A stretch of 64,000 nt of DNA from Peptoclostridium acidaminophilum DSM 3953 (lineage in GTDB: Bacteria > Bacillota > Clostridia > Peptostreptococcales > Peptostreptococcaceae). Location: assembly GCF_000597865.1 (NCBI RefSeq), contig NZ_CP007452.1:353183-417182 (forward strand). The letters are read 5' to 3'. The first letter of the stretch is position 1. Every line of letters starts with the position of its first letter. The translations under genes and the position numbers were made by a program. A model generated the notes under the pieces. The model searched no databases. It was given only the letters and a program-made list of their open reading frames with translations, and was not told the origin of the DNA. This document shows positions 36,990-44,590 of the stretch, one piece after another.

Positions 36990-37902
36990 AAAAGTCAGCG
37001 TAAGCATGTTCATAAAAGAGCTTGAACTGGAGGTTGTGCACAAGGGCGAGAATACCGACTATGAAATAATTTCATCAGATATCAACAGGCCGGCGCTCCA
37101 GTTTGCGGGATTCTTTGAACACTTCGCATATGACAGGGTGCAGGTTATAGGCAAGGGAGAGCATGATTATTTCGGCACGCTTGACAGGGCTACCAGGCTA
37201 AGGCGCTTAGAAAAGCTGTTTTCATACGAGATTCCTGTGCTCGTGCTTGCCAGAGGGCTGGATTTCAGCAGCGACACTATAAACATGGCGAAAAAGTACA
37301 ACAGGATAATAATAAGATCACAAATGTCTACAACCAAATTCATAAACAAGGCATCAGGATACCTGAGTGAAAAGCTTGCGCCTTCAAAAACAGTGCACGG
37401 CGTGCTTGTCGACATATACGGCATAGGCGTACTGCTCATGGGCAAAAGCGGGGTCGGAAAGTCGGAGACGGCGCTTGAGCTTGTGAAGCGGGGCCACAGG
37501 CTTGTGGCGGATGATGCCGTTGAAATCAGAAGGATTGAGGATGATATGCTTGTGGGAGAGGCGCCGGATATTTTAAAGTACCTGATGGAGATAAGAGGCG
37601 TGGGGATACTCGATATCAAAAATCTTTATGGGGTAGGCGCCATAAGGACTAACAAGGTTGTGGAGATGGTAGCAGAACTTGAATACTGGGAAGAAGGCAA
37701 GTATTATGACAGGCTTGGAATTGATGAGGAGTATATGACGCTGCTCGACGTGCCTGTGGAAAAGATCGTTATACCCGTAAAACCCGGAAGGAATCTTGCC
37801 ATGATAATAGAAGTAGCAGCCAAAAATTACAGGCAGAAAAACATGGGCTATAATGCAGCTAAAATTTTCAATGAAAAGCTGCTTAAAAAGCTCAGTGACT
37901 GA
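36976..37902 (+). CDS. hprK: HPr kinase/phosphorylase
   Basis: 308 residues. HprK phosphorylates or dephosphorylates HPr on Ser46 and so controls carbon catabolite repression in Firmicutes. The P-loop is GKSGVGKSETALEL and the family signature follows in RGHRLVADDAVEIRR, EIRGVGILDIKNLYG and IPVKPGRNLAMIIEVAA. The N-terminal domain (about 130 residues) is typical. TTG start behind GGAGGAAGG. The probable substrate HPr is encoded at 62.5 kb in this window. Confidence 0.96.
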   Translation: MTEDKKVSVSMFIKELELEVVHKGENTDYEIISSDINRPALQFAGFFEHFAYDRVQVIGKGEHDYFGTLDRATRLRRLEKLFSYEIPVLVLARGLDFSSDTINMAKKYNRIIIRSQMSTTKFINKASGYLSEKLAPSKTVHGVLVDIYGIGVLLMGKSGVGKSETALELVKRGHRLVADDAVEIRRIEDDMLVGEAPDILKYLMEIRGVGILDIKNLYGVGAIRTNKVVEMVAELEYWEEGKYYDRLGIDEEYMTLLDVPVEKIVIPVKPGRNLAMIIEVAAKNYRQKNMGYNAAKIFNEKLLKKLSD

Positions 37903-37974
37903 GATGAATAAACAAGTGCCAAATGATGAATAAATATTAATGGTGTTTCATCAGGAAGAACTAGAAACGGCGAA

Positions 37975-38025
37975 TTGTTATTAAATTCACATTTTGCCAG
38001 GAGTGCATAATTATTAAATTCACAA
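37975..38025 (+). promoter_or_regulatory. Two tandem Rex-like operator candidates
   Basis: Two copies of TTATTAAATTCACA start 33 bp apart, on the same DNA face. With flanks the first reads TTGTTATTAAATTCACAT (37975-37992), 16 of the specified Rex positions allowing for the free centre, with one mismatch in each half-site; the second (38008-38025) keeps one good half-site. Rex is the redox repressor that senses NADH/NAD in Firmicutes and often controls hydrogenase genes. The sites are about 230 bp before the predicted hydC promoter, which is farther than usual. Confidence 0.35.
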
Positions 38026-38060
38026 AAATAATGATGTTGAAATTCGAAATATGAATCAAA

Positions 38061-38087
38061 AAAGACCCTTGTAGAAGGGTTCTTTTT
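38061..38087 (+). terminator. Terminator downstream of hprK
   Basis: AAAGACCCTT and AAGGGTTCTTT form a stem with one bulged T and a four-base loop, followed by T-rich sequence. It separates the uvrC-hprK unit from the hydrogenase region. Confidence 0.75.
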
Positions 38088-38248
38088 ACTATATGCAAGT
38101 TTTTTCAATATATACACCATAACGCAGGGGAGTTCTTTTGTTTTGGGAATTCAGGCGGGTTGAATTTGGCAAAAGCGGACAAAGCAAGAAGAGAGCAAAC
38201 ATAAACCTGGAATCGTGTTAAAAAATTAATAAAAATATAGTTTCGATG

Positions 38249-38277
38249 TTGTTTTATTGTTATTTGTTTGATATAAT
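38249..38277 (+). promoter_or_regulatory. Promoter of the hydCBA operon
   Basis: TTGTTT, 17 bases, TATAAT. The start would be near 38284, leaving an mRNA leader of about 215 bases. Confidence 0.6.
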
Positions 38278-38282
38278 CTAGG

Positions 38283-38485
38283 AAAAGCTTTTCATAGTTG
38301 ATAAACAAACATTTCAATATTAATTTACCGTTTCAAAAGCTTTTTAAACATGTATTTTCCAAATGCAAAACTCAATACATCACTGAAATGAATTCCAGAA
38401 CTTAATTTAACAACTCAAATTTTATATTTCTAATTTTTTATATTTCTAAATTTTTTTTGTTTATTTTTCTATTTTTTTAAAAAAA
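38283..38485 (+). promoter_or_regulatory. Long AT-rich leader of hydCBA with internal repeats
   Basis: The stretch 37903-38499 holds no gene. Its downstream half is the hydC leader. The 10-bp palindrome AAAAGCTTTT occurs at 38283-38292 and again at 38335-38344. A 14-base direct repeat TTTTATATTTCTAA occurs at 38420-38433 and 38436-38449, inside an extreme T-rich tract that runs to the ribosome site. I see no terminator here. It could be an unstructured standby or translation enhancer. Confidence 0.4.
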
Positions 38486-38499
38486 GGAGTGGGATTTTA

Positions 38500-38973
38500 A
38501 TGGCGAAAAATGTTTTCACAGAAGAGAATTTCAAAAAACTAGACCAAGTAATAGCTGAGTACAAGGGAAAGCCGGGCGCTTTAATGCCGGTTCTTCACGA
38601 AGCTCAGAAAATATTTGGCTGCGTAGCTCTTGAAGTTCAAAAGAAAATATCTGAAGGTCTTAACATACCTTTGGCAGAAATCTATGGAGTTGCAACATTC
38701 TATTCTCAGTTTTCATTAGAGCCAAAGGGAGACTATGTAGTTGGAGTTTGCCTTGGAACTGCATGTTATGTAAAAGGCTCTCAGTCAATAATTGACAGGG
38801 TTTGCAAGGATCTTGACCTTGAAGTAGGAAAGACTTCTGCTGATGGCAAGTTCACAGTAGTTGCCACAAGATGCGTTGGAGCATGCGGACTGGCGCCTGT
38901 TATGACAATAAACGAAGATGTATACGGCAAGATAGTTGCAGATGATGTTCCTGGAATACTTGCAAAATATTAA
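38500..38973 (+). CDS. hydC: Hydrogenase NuoE-like [2Fe-2S] subunit
   Basis: 157 residues, the thioredoxin-like [2Fe-2S] subunit of NAD(P)-linked, often electron-bifurcating, [FeFe] hydrogenases (also called hymA or hndA). The cluster ligands are the Cys in VCLGTACYVKGS and in RCVGACGLAPVM. LMPVLHEAQKIFG and AEIYGVATFYSQFSLEPKG are family blocks. It passes electrons between the flavin subunit and the hydrogenase. AAAGGAGTGGG precedes the ATG. Codon use in hydC-hydB-hydA is plainer and more AT-rich than in neighbouring genes, consistent with high expression. Confidence 0.95.
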   Translation: MAKNVFTEENFKKLDQVIAEYKGKPGALMPVLHEAQKIFGCVALEVQKKISEGLNIPLAEIYGVATFYSQFSLEPKGDYVVGVCLGTACYVKGSQSIIDRVCKDLDLEVGKTSADGKFTVVATRCVGACGLAPVMTINEDVYGKIVADDVPGILAKY

Positions 38974-39021
38974 TATATAATTTTTCGTGAAATACAAGAT
39001 GATGATTGGAGGTATTATGTG

Positions 39022-40815
39022 ATGGATTATAAAAACACTATTTTGGTTTGTGCGGGAACTGGATGTATGTCTTCTTCTTCACTTAAAATACTTAAGAGAC
39101 TAGAGGACCTTATGGCTGAGAAGGGTATTCTTGAGCAGACTAAGATTGTAAAGACTGGCTGCTTTGGACTTTGCTCTGTAGGACCGATAGTAATAGTATA
39201 CCCTGAAGGCGCATTCTACGCTCACGTTCAGGAAGAAGATGCAGACAGAATAGTTAACGAGCACCTGATAGGCGGCAAAATAGTAAAAGACCTTCTTTAC
39301 AAGGAAGCTTTGCTTGAAAACGGAGAAATAAGACCTTTTGAGGAGGTTCCTTTCTACAACAAGCAGGTGAGGATAGCGCTTGAGCATTGCGGACGTATAC
39401 AGGCTGAAGACATAAACGACTATATTGAAACTGCAGAAGGCTACGAGGCAATCAAAAAAGCTATAACAAAAATGACAAGAGAAGATGTAATAGAGGAAAT
39501 CAAAAGATCAGGCCTTAGAGGAAGAGGCGGCGGCGGCTTCCCTACAGGACTCAAGTGGCAGTTCGCATACAATGCGCCGGGAGATCAAAAATACGTTATA
39601 TGTAACGCTGACGAAGGTGACCCGGGAGCATTCATGGACAGATCAGTGCTTGAAGGAGACCCTCACGCTGTAATAGAGGCCATGATGATAACTGGTTACG
39701 CCATAGGAGCTAACCACGGATATATATATATAAGAGCCGAGTATCCTGTTGCTATAAAGAGACTTGAGATAGCATTGGCACAGGCAAGAGAGTCAGGATA
39801 CCTTGGCAAGAATGTAATGGGAACAGATTTTGAATTTGACATCGAGCTGAAACTCGGAGCCGGAGCTTTCGTATGCGGTGAGGAGACTGCTCTTATCAAC
39901 TCTATAGAAGGAAAACGTGGAATGGCAAATCCAAAGCCACCGTTCCCGGCAAACGAAGGCGTATGGAAAAAACCTACAATAATAAACAACGTAGAGACGC
40001 TTGCAAACGTTCCAAAGATAATACTTAAAGGAGCAGACTGGTTTGCTTCAATAGGAACTGAAAAATCTAAGGGAACTAAGGTTTTCGCTCTTGGCGGAAA
40101 GATAAACAACGTTGGACTAGTTGAGGTTCCAATGGGAACTACACTAAGAGAGATAATATATGAAGTAGGCGGAGGAATTCCAAACGGCAAGGCGTTCAAA
40201 GCCGTTCAAACCGGAGGACCATCAGGAGGATGTATAACAGCTGACTATCTTGACACTCAAATAGATTTCGACTCGCTTACCGCTCTAGGTTCTATGATGG
40301 GTTCAGGCGGTATGATAGTTATGGACGAAGACAACTGCATGGTTGACATAGCCAAATTCTTCCTTGACTTTACAGTGGAAGAGTCATGCGGAAAATGTAC
40401 TCCTTGTAGAGAAGGCACAAAGAGAATGCTTGAAATACTTGAGAGAATATCAGAGGGACATGGAACTCTTGAAGACCTTGACAAGCTTGAAAGACTTGCA
40501 AATACAATCAAGTCAACTGCTCTTTGCGGACTTGGACAGACAGCTCCAAACCCAGTACTTTCAACTCTTAAATACTTCAGAGATGAGTACGTGGCTCACG
40601 TTGTTGACAAGAAGTGCCCAGCGGGGGTTTGTACAGCGCTTCTAGAGTACTTCATAACAGACAAGTGCATAGGCTGTACTAAGTGCGCTAGAGTGTGTCC
40701 GGTTACTGCTATAAGCGGCAAGGTTAAGGAAAAGCACGTAATAGATACAGATAAGTGCATAAAGTGCGGCGCTTGTATGGATGCTTGTCCTGTAAACGCT
40801 ATAATTAAGAAATAA
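39022..40815 (+). CDS. hydB: Hydrogenase NuoF-like flavin subunit
   Basis: 597 residues. Modules in order: an N-terminal thioredoxin-like [2Fe-2S] domain (CAGTGCMSSSSLKIL, then KTGCFGLCSVGP), the NuoF FMN/NAD(P)H domain (GLRGRGGGGFPTGLKW, ICNADEGDPGAFMDR, GAGAFVCGEETALINSIEG), an SLBB part, the NuoF [4Fe-4S] site (SCGKCTPCREGTKRM) and two C-terminal [4Fe-4S] motifs (CIGCTKCARVCP, CIKCGACMDACP). This is the subunit where NAD(P)H meets the complex and, in bifurcating relatives, ferredoxin too. ATG 39022 is nine bases after GGAGG. hydC is 48 bases upstream. Confidence 0.96.
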   Translation: MDYKNTILVCAGTGCMSSSSLKILKRLEDLMAEKGILEQTKIVKTGCFGLCSVGPIVIVYPEGAFYAHVQEEDADRIVNEHLIGGKIVKDLLYKEALLENGEIRPFEEVPFYNKQVRIALEHCGRIQAEDINDYIETAEGYEAIKKAITKMTREDVIEEIKRSGLRGRGGGGFPTGLKWQFAYNAPGDQKYVICNADEGDPGAFMDRSVLEGDPHAVIEAMMITGYAIGANHGYIYIRAEYPVAIKRLEIALAQARESGYLGKNVMGTDFEFDIELKLGAGAFVCGEETALINSIEGKRGMANPKPPFPANEGVWKKPTIINNVETLANVPKIILKGADWFASIGTEKSKGTKVFALGGKINNVGLVEVPMGTTLREIIYEVGGGIPNGKAFKAVQTGGPSGGCITADYLDTQIDFDSLTALGSMMGSGGMIVMDEDNCMVDIAKFFLDFTVEESCGKCTPCREGTKRMLEILERISEGHGTLEDLDKLERLANTIKSTALCGLGQTAPNPVLSTLKYFRDEYVAHVVDKKCPAGVCTALLEYFITDKCIGCTKCARVCPVTAISGKVKEKHVIDTDKCIKCGACMDACPVNAIIKK

Positions 40816-40852
40816 CTTAATCCTACTAAATATGGAAAGAGGTGTAGATGAT

Positions 40853-42589
40853 ATGGTGAATATTACTATAGATGGCAGACAGGTGACAGTTCCGGCTAAC
40901 TCTACTGTGCTTGATGCTGCCAGAGATATGGGCATAAATATACCAACTCTTTGTTATCTTAAAGACATCAATAAGACTGGCGCTTGCAGAATGTGTCTTG
41001 TTGAAGTTGAAGGAATAAGGAATCTTCAGACTGCTTGTACTTTCCCGGTAAGAGACGGTCTTGTAGTAAAGACGAATACAAAGAGAGTAAGAGACGCAAG
41101 AAGAGACAACCTTCAGCTAATACTTTCAAACCACCACAGAGATTGCCTGTCATGCTTTAGAAACGGAAGCTGCGAGCTTCAGGCTCTATGCGACGACATG
41201 GGCCTTTCAGAGCTTGATTTCGAGGCGCCAAAAGAGCTTAAGCCTGTAGACATGCTTTCCCACTCGATAGTAAGAGACCCAAACAAATGCATACTTTGCG
41301 GAAGATGCGTAGCTGTTTGTAACAAGGTTCAGGAAGTAGGCATACTTGCATTTACAAACAGGGGTGTTGAAACTGAGGTTGCTCCTGCATTTGCTACAAG
41401 CATGGCAGATGCTCCATGCATATACTGTGGACAGTGCGTGAATGTATGTCCTGTTGCAGCTCTTAGAGAAAAAACAGACATAGAAAAAGTTTGGGAAGTA
41501 CTTGAAGATGAAACTAAGCATGTTGTAGTTCAAGTTGCACCTGCGGTTAGGGCGGCACTTGGAGAGATGTTCGGCAATCCGATAGGAACAAGGGTTACAG
41601 GAAAAATGTTCACTGCGCTTAAAATGCTTGGATTCCAGAAGGTATTCGACACCAACTTTGCAGCCGACCTTACAATAATGGAAGAAGGAACAGAGCTTCT
41701 TGGAAGAATCAAAAACGGAGGAACTCTTCCGATGATAACTTCTTGCTCGCCTGGCTGGATAAGATACGTTGAGCACTTCTATCCAGAATTGCTTGACCAC
41801 GTATCTTCATGCAAGTCGCCGCAGCAGATGATGGGAGCAGTGCTTAAGTCTTACTATGCAGAAAAGAACAACATAGCGCCTGAGAACATGATAGTTGTTT
41901 CAGTAATGCCATGTATAGCCAAGAAGACTGAGTCGGCCAAGGAAGAAATGAAAAACGTTCACGGAACAAGGGACGTTGACATAGTTCTTACTACAAGAGA
42001 GCTTGGCAAGATGATAAAAGAGGCAAGGATTGAATTCAACGATCTTCAAGACAGCAATCCTGACGAGTTCTTCGGAGACTACACTGGAGCCGCTGTAATA
42101 TTCGGAGCGACAGGCGGAGTTATGGAAGCTGCTATAAGAACGGTTGCTGACATAGTAAGCGGACAAGAGCTTGAAGACATCGAATATACTGCGGTAAGGG
42201 GACTTGAAGGCATCAAGGAAGCTGCAGTTAAAATAGGCGATCTTGAGGTTAAGGTTGCGGTTGCACACGGAACTGCAAATGCCGGAAAGCTTATGGATTT
42301 AGTTAGAGATGGCAAAGCTGACTACCACTTTATTGAGATAATGGGATGCTCAGGCGGCTGTGTAACAGGCGGAGGCCAGCCACACGTTGACTCAAGAACC
42401 AAGGAAAAGGTAAATGTGAAGCTTGAAAGAGCAAAGGCTCTATACACAGAAGACAAGCTTAGGGACAAGAGGAAGTCTCACCACAACGAGTCTGTTAAGA
42501 GGCTTTATGAAGAGTACCTTGGAAAGCCTAACGGCCACAAGGCTCACGAGCTTCTTCACACTCACTACAAAAAGAGAGAACTATTCTAA
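40853..42589 (+). CDS. hydA: [FeFe] hydrogenase catalytic subunit
   Basis: 578 residues. The N-terminal 200 residues carry [2Fe-2S] (CYLKDINKTGACRMCLVEVEG), the His-Cys3 cluster (NHHRDCLSCFRNGSCEL) and two [4Fe-4S] motifs (CILCGRCVAVC, CIYCGQCVNVCP). The H-cluster domain has all three signatures: TSCSPGW with Cys298, MPCIAK with Cys354, and MGCSGGC with Cys499 and Cys503. The small-subunit domain follows. It reversibly reduces protons to hydrogen in the cytoplasm. ATG 40853 follows GAGGTG. Matures through HydEGF encoded 10 kb upstream. A strong terminator ends the operon. Confidence 0.97.
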   Translation: MVNITIDGRQVTVPANSTVLDAARDMGINIPTLCYLKDINKTGACRMCLVEVEGIRNLQTACTFPVRDGLVVKTNTKRVRDARRDNLQLILSNHHRDCLSCFRNGSCELQALCDDMGLSELDFEAPKELKPVDMLSHSIVRDPNKCILCGRCVAVCNKVQEVGILAFTNRGVETEVAPAFATSMADAPCIYCGQCVNVCPVAALREKTDIEKVWEVLEDETKHVVVQVAPAVRAALGEMFGNPIGTRVTGKMFTALKMLGFQKVFDTNFAADLTIMEEGTELLGRIKNGGTLPMITSCSPGWIRYVEHFYPELLDHVSSCKSPQQMMGAVLKSYYAEKNNIAPENMIVVSVMPCIAKKTESAKEEMKNVHGTRDVDIVLTTRELGKMIKEARIEFNDLQDSNPDEFFGDYTGAAVIFGATGGVMEAAIRTVADIVSGQELEDIEYTAVRGLEGIKEAAVKIGDLEVKVAVAHGTANAGKLMDLVRDGKADYHFIEIMGCSGGCVTGGGQPHVDSRTKEKVNVKLERAKALYTEDKLRDKRKSHHNESVKRLYEEYLGKPNGHKAHELLHTHYKKRELF

Positions 42590-42614
42590 CAGAATATACT
42601 GAGTATTGCCAGTA

Positions 42615-42656
42615 ACTAAAGGCAGGAGTGAACGTTGCTCCTGCCTTTAGTTTTTT
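42615..42656 (+). terminator. Terminator of the hydCBA operon
   Basis: ACTAAAGGCAGGAG pairs perfectly with CTCCTGCCTTTAGT around nine bases, followed by six T. Confidence 0.95.
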
Positions 42657-42759
42657 CAACCAATATATTTCTTTACTAATATGGTTAAAAATGTTAGCAT
42701 TTTATTATAATGGAATCATATATTTACATATTGAATTTATCAGAAGAGGAGTGGGAAAT

Positions 42760-43266
42760 ATGAAAAAGAAGATGTCGGCATCATACATAGCCAGGACTGG
42801 AATACTGCTTGCGCTTGCATTGCTGTTCCAGGTTGGCTTTCAGAGCTTTGCTCAGCCAGCCGTAGGGCCGCTTGTAAACATGGTGCTCATACTAAGCACA
42901 CTTACTGTTGGCCCTGCTGCAGGAGTTACAGTGGGATGCTTTACGCCGCTTATAGCATTTCTGCTTGGAATTATGCCGCTTTTTCCGCTTGTGCCAGTGA
43001 TAATGCTGGGCAATTCACTTTATGTAATAGTGTTCGAAGCTGTAAGAAAGCCTCTGGCGAGATACGGCGAGGTTGCAGGGGTAATAATAGCATCAGCTGT
43101 GAAATATGCGTTCCTGGCATTCTCTGTCAGGAAACTGCTTGTGCTTTTCATGCCTAAGGTTCCGCCGCAGATAGTGGCTGCATTTTCATTGCCTCAGCTG
43201 TATACGGCATTGGTGGGCGGAATACTTGCACTTGTAGTCTACAGGCTTTTTAAAAAAAATTATTAA
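42760..43266 (+). CDS. ECF transporter S-component-like membrane protein
   Basis: 168 residues with five to six membrane helices (TGILLALALLFQVGFQSF, VNMVLILSTLTVGPAAGV, PLIAFLLGIMPLFPLVPVIM and others). Size, helix number and the AQPAVGPLVNMVLILS start resemble substrate-binding S components of energy-coupling-factor vitamin or metal transporters. No ATPase or T component is nearby, which is normal for group II systems. The substrate is unknown; lying between the hydrogenase and formate dehydrogenase operons, a cofactor or metal is plausible. ATG 42760 follows AGAGGAGTGGG. Confidence 0.75.
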   Translation: MKKKMSASYIARTGILLALALLFQVGFQSFAQPAVGPLVNMVLILSTLTVGPAAGVTVGCFTPLIAFLLGIMPLFPLVPVIMLGNSLYVIVFEAVRKPLARYGEVAGVIIASAVKYAFLAFSVRKLLVLFMPKVPPQIVAAFSLPQLYTALVGGILALVVYRLFKKNY

Positions 43267-43366
43267 ATGTTTGATTGTGCAGATGGATTAAATTCAGAAA
43301 ATTGCAAGATTATCAAAAAAATATCATTTCAGAAAAGCAGATTTGACAGCATAGAAAATCAGCAAG

Positions 43367-43412
43367 CATAAGAACAGGGGAGCGACATAGACGGCGCGCC
43401 CCTGTTCTTATG
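43367..43412 (+). terminator. Terminator after the ECF-like gene
   Basis: CATAAGAACAGGGG pairs perfectly with CCCCTGTTCTTATG, 14 bp, with an 18-base loop and a short T run. The rest of the gap 43267-43627 holds the fdh promoter and an inverted repeat, listed separately. Confidence 0.8.
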
Positions 43413-43508
43413 TTTGCATATAAAAAAACATACAGGGTATAAATAATTCATAAAAAAACAATCATGAAAAATGCATAAAAGAGACGAAGTTTGTCAAATT
43501 TATAATAT

Positions 43509-43537
43509 TTGCAATAGTTTGTATAAAAAATTATAAT
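43509..43537 (+). promoter_or_regulatory. Promoter of the fdhBA operon
   Basis: TTGCAA, exactly 17 bases, TATAAT. About 90 bases before the fdhB start. Confidence 0.7.
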
Positions 43538-43538
43538 A

Positions 43539-43577
43539 ATACCAACAGTTTCAATAATTATATGCATATGTTGGTAT
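43539..43577 (+). promoter_or_regulatory. Inverted repeat at the fdh transcription start
   Basis: ATACCAACA (43539-43547) and TGTTGGTAT (43569-43577) are perfect 9-bp arms separated by 21 bases. The left arm starts one base after the -10 box, so a protein bound here would block or shape initiation; as RNA it would be a 5' hairpin. No known operator recognised. Confidence 0.5.
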
Positions 43578-43627
43578 AGCTAATATAAAAAAGAACAGTA
43601 GGATGAAATTCGCATAGGAGGGTTAAG

Positions 43628-44563
43628 TTGAAAAAAGTTAATGTTGTAATAGACGGAAGAAGCATCAGTGTGCCTGAAAGCCATACTATAATAATGGCTG
43701 CAAAGGAGCTTGGAATAGAAATTCCAGCGCTTTGTTACGAACCATCACTTGAAATAGTGGCGTCCTGCAGGATATGCGTTGTTGAGATTGAAGGTTCTCG
43801 CAAGTTAGAGACTGCATGCTCAACAAAGGTTTGGGACGGGATGAATGTTCAAACCAAGTCCGAAAGGGTTATCAAGGAAAGAAGACAGATACTGCAGCTG
43901 CTTCTTGACAACCATCCGAACGACTGCCTTACATGCCAGAAGGCGGGCGAGTGCCTGCTTCAAAAGTATGCATACGAATACGACGTCAAGTTCGGCGACG
44001 AGAGCTCGGAAATAGACCTCAAGGTCGACAAGAGCAATCCATACGTATACAGGGACGAGAGCAAGTGCATACTCTGCGGCAGATGCGTAAGGATATGCGC
44101 CCAGATTCCGGAAAGATCTGTCCTTTGCTTTGCAAACAGGGGCACCGAAATGAAAATAGCGGCAGACTATGACAAGACAATGGGAAGCTCAAGCTGCGTG
44201 GCGTGCCAAAGATGCGTGAGCGTATGCCCGGTGGGAGCACTTATGGACGGCAGGCTTATGGGAAGACACAGAAGCTGGGAGTGCGAAAAGGAGCATATAA
44301 AATGCACTGTGTGCCAGTATGGCTGCGACTTCGAATTGCTTAAAAAAGGCAGCAAAATTGTCGGTGTCAGGTCTATGGCGCCTGGCGGCGGAAGGCCGCT
44401 TTGCCTGAAGGGAAGGCTCACAAACGAGCTAAACTATGTCGATATGAGCGAGCTTGCGCCTGTATACATGAAAAAGGGCGAGGAGTACGTACAGACAAGC
44501 TGGGTTGAGGCGCTTGCGCTTCACAGGCTGATAAACAGGATAGAAAAGCTGGAAGAAAGATAG
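43628..44563 (+). CDS. fdhB: Formate dehydrogenase Fe-S subunit, NuoG-like
   Basis: 311 residues. Modules: [2Fe-2S] (CYEPSLEIVASCRICVVEIEG), His-Cys3 cluster (NHPNDCLTCQKAGECLL), two [4Fe-4S] motifs (CILCGRCVRIC, CVACQRCVSVCP) and a further Cys group like the start of a molybdopterin oxidoreductase (CTVCQYGCDFELL). It then stops, so it has the wiring but not the catalytic domain. It aligns end to end with the first 300 residues of FdhA next door. It should carry electrons between FdhA and a partner such as the hydrogenase. TTG start behind AGGAGGG; fdhA begins 27 bases after the stop. Confidence 0.88.
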   Translation: MKKVNVVIDGRSISVPESHTIIMAAKELGIEIPALCYEPSLEIVASCRICVVEIEGSRKLETACSTKVWDGMNVQTKSERVIKERRQILQLLLDNHPNDCLTCQKAGECLLQKYAYEYDVKFGDESSEIDLKVDKSNPYVYRDESKCILCGRCVRICAQIPERSVLCFANRGTEMKIAADYDKTMGSSSCVACQRCVSVCPVGALMDGRLMGRHRSWECEKEHIKCTVCQYGCDFELLKKGSKIVGVRSMAPGGGRPLCLKGRLTNELNYVDMSELAPVYMKKGEEYVQTSWVEALALHRLINRIEKLEER

Positions 44564-44590
44564 ATGGGTTTTATAAAGGGAGGATTAAAA

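Noticed and set aside
38283..38344. The two AAAAGCTTTT palindromes as a terminator before hydC
   Set aside because: The arms are self-complementary with a 42-base AT-rich loop; pairing would be weak and there is no reason to stop transcription there.
37903..38499. Small protein genes on either strand in the hydC upstream region
   Set aside because: The frames, such as 38105-38317 on the minus strand, lack ribosome sites and have composition-driven codons.
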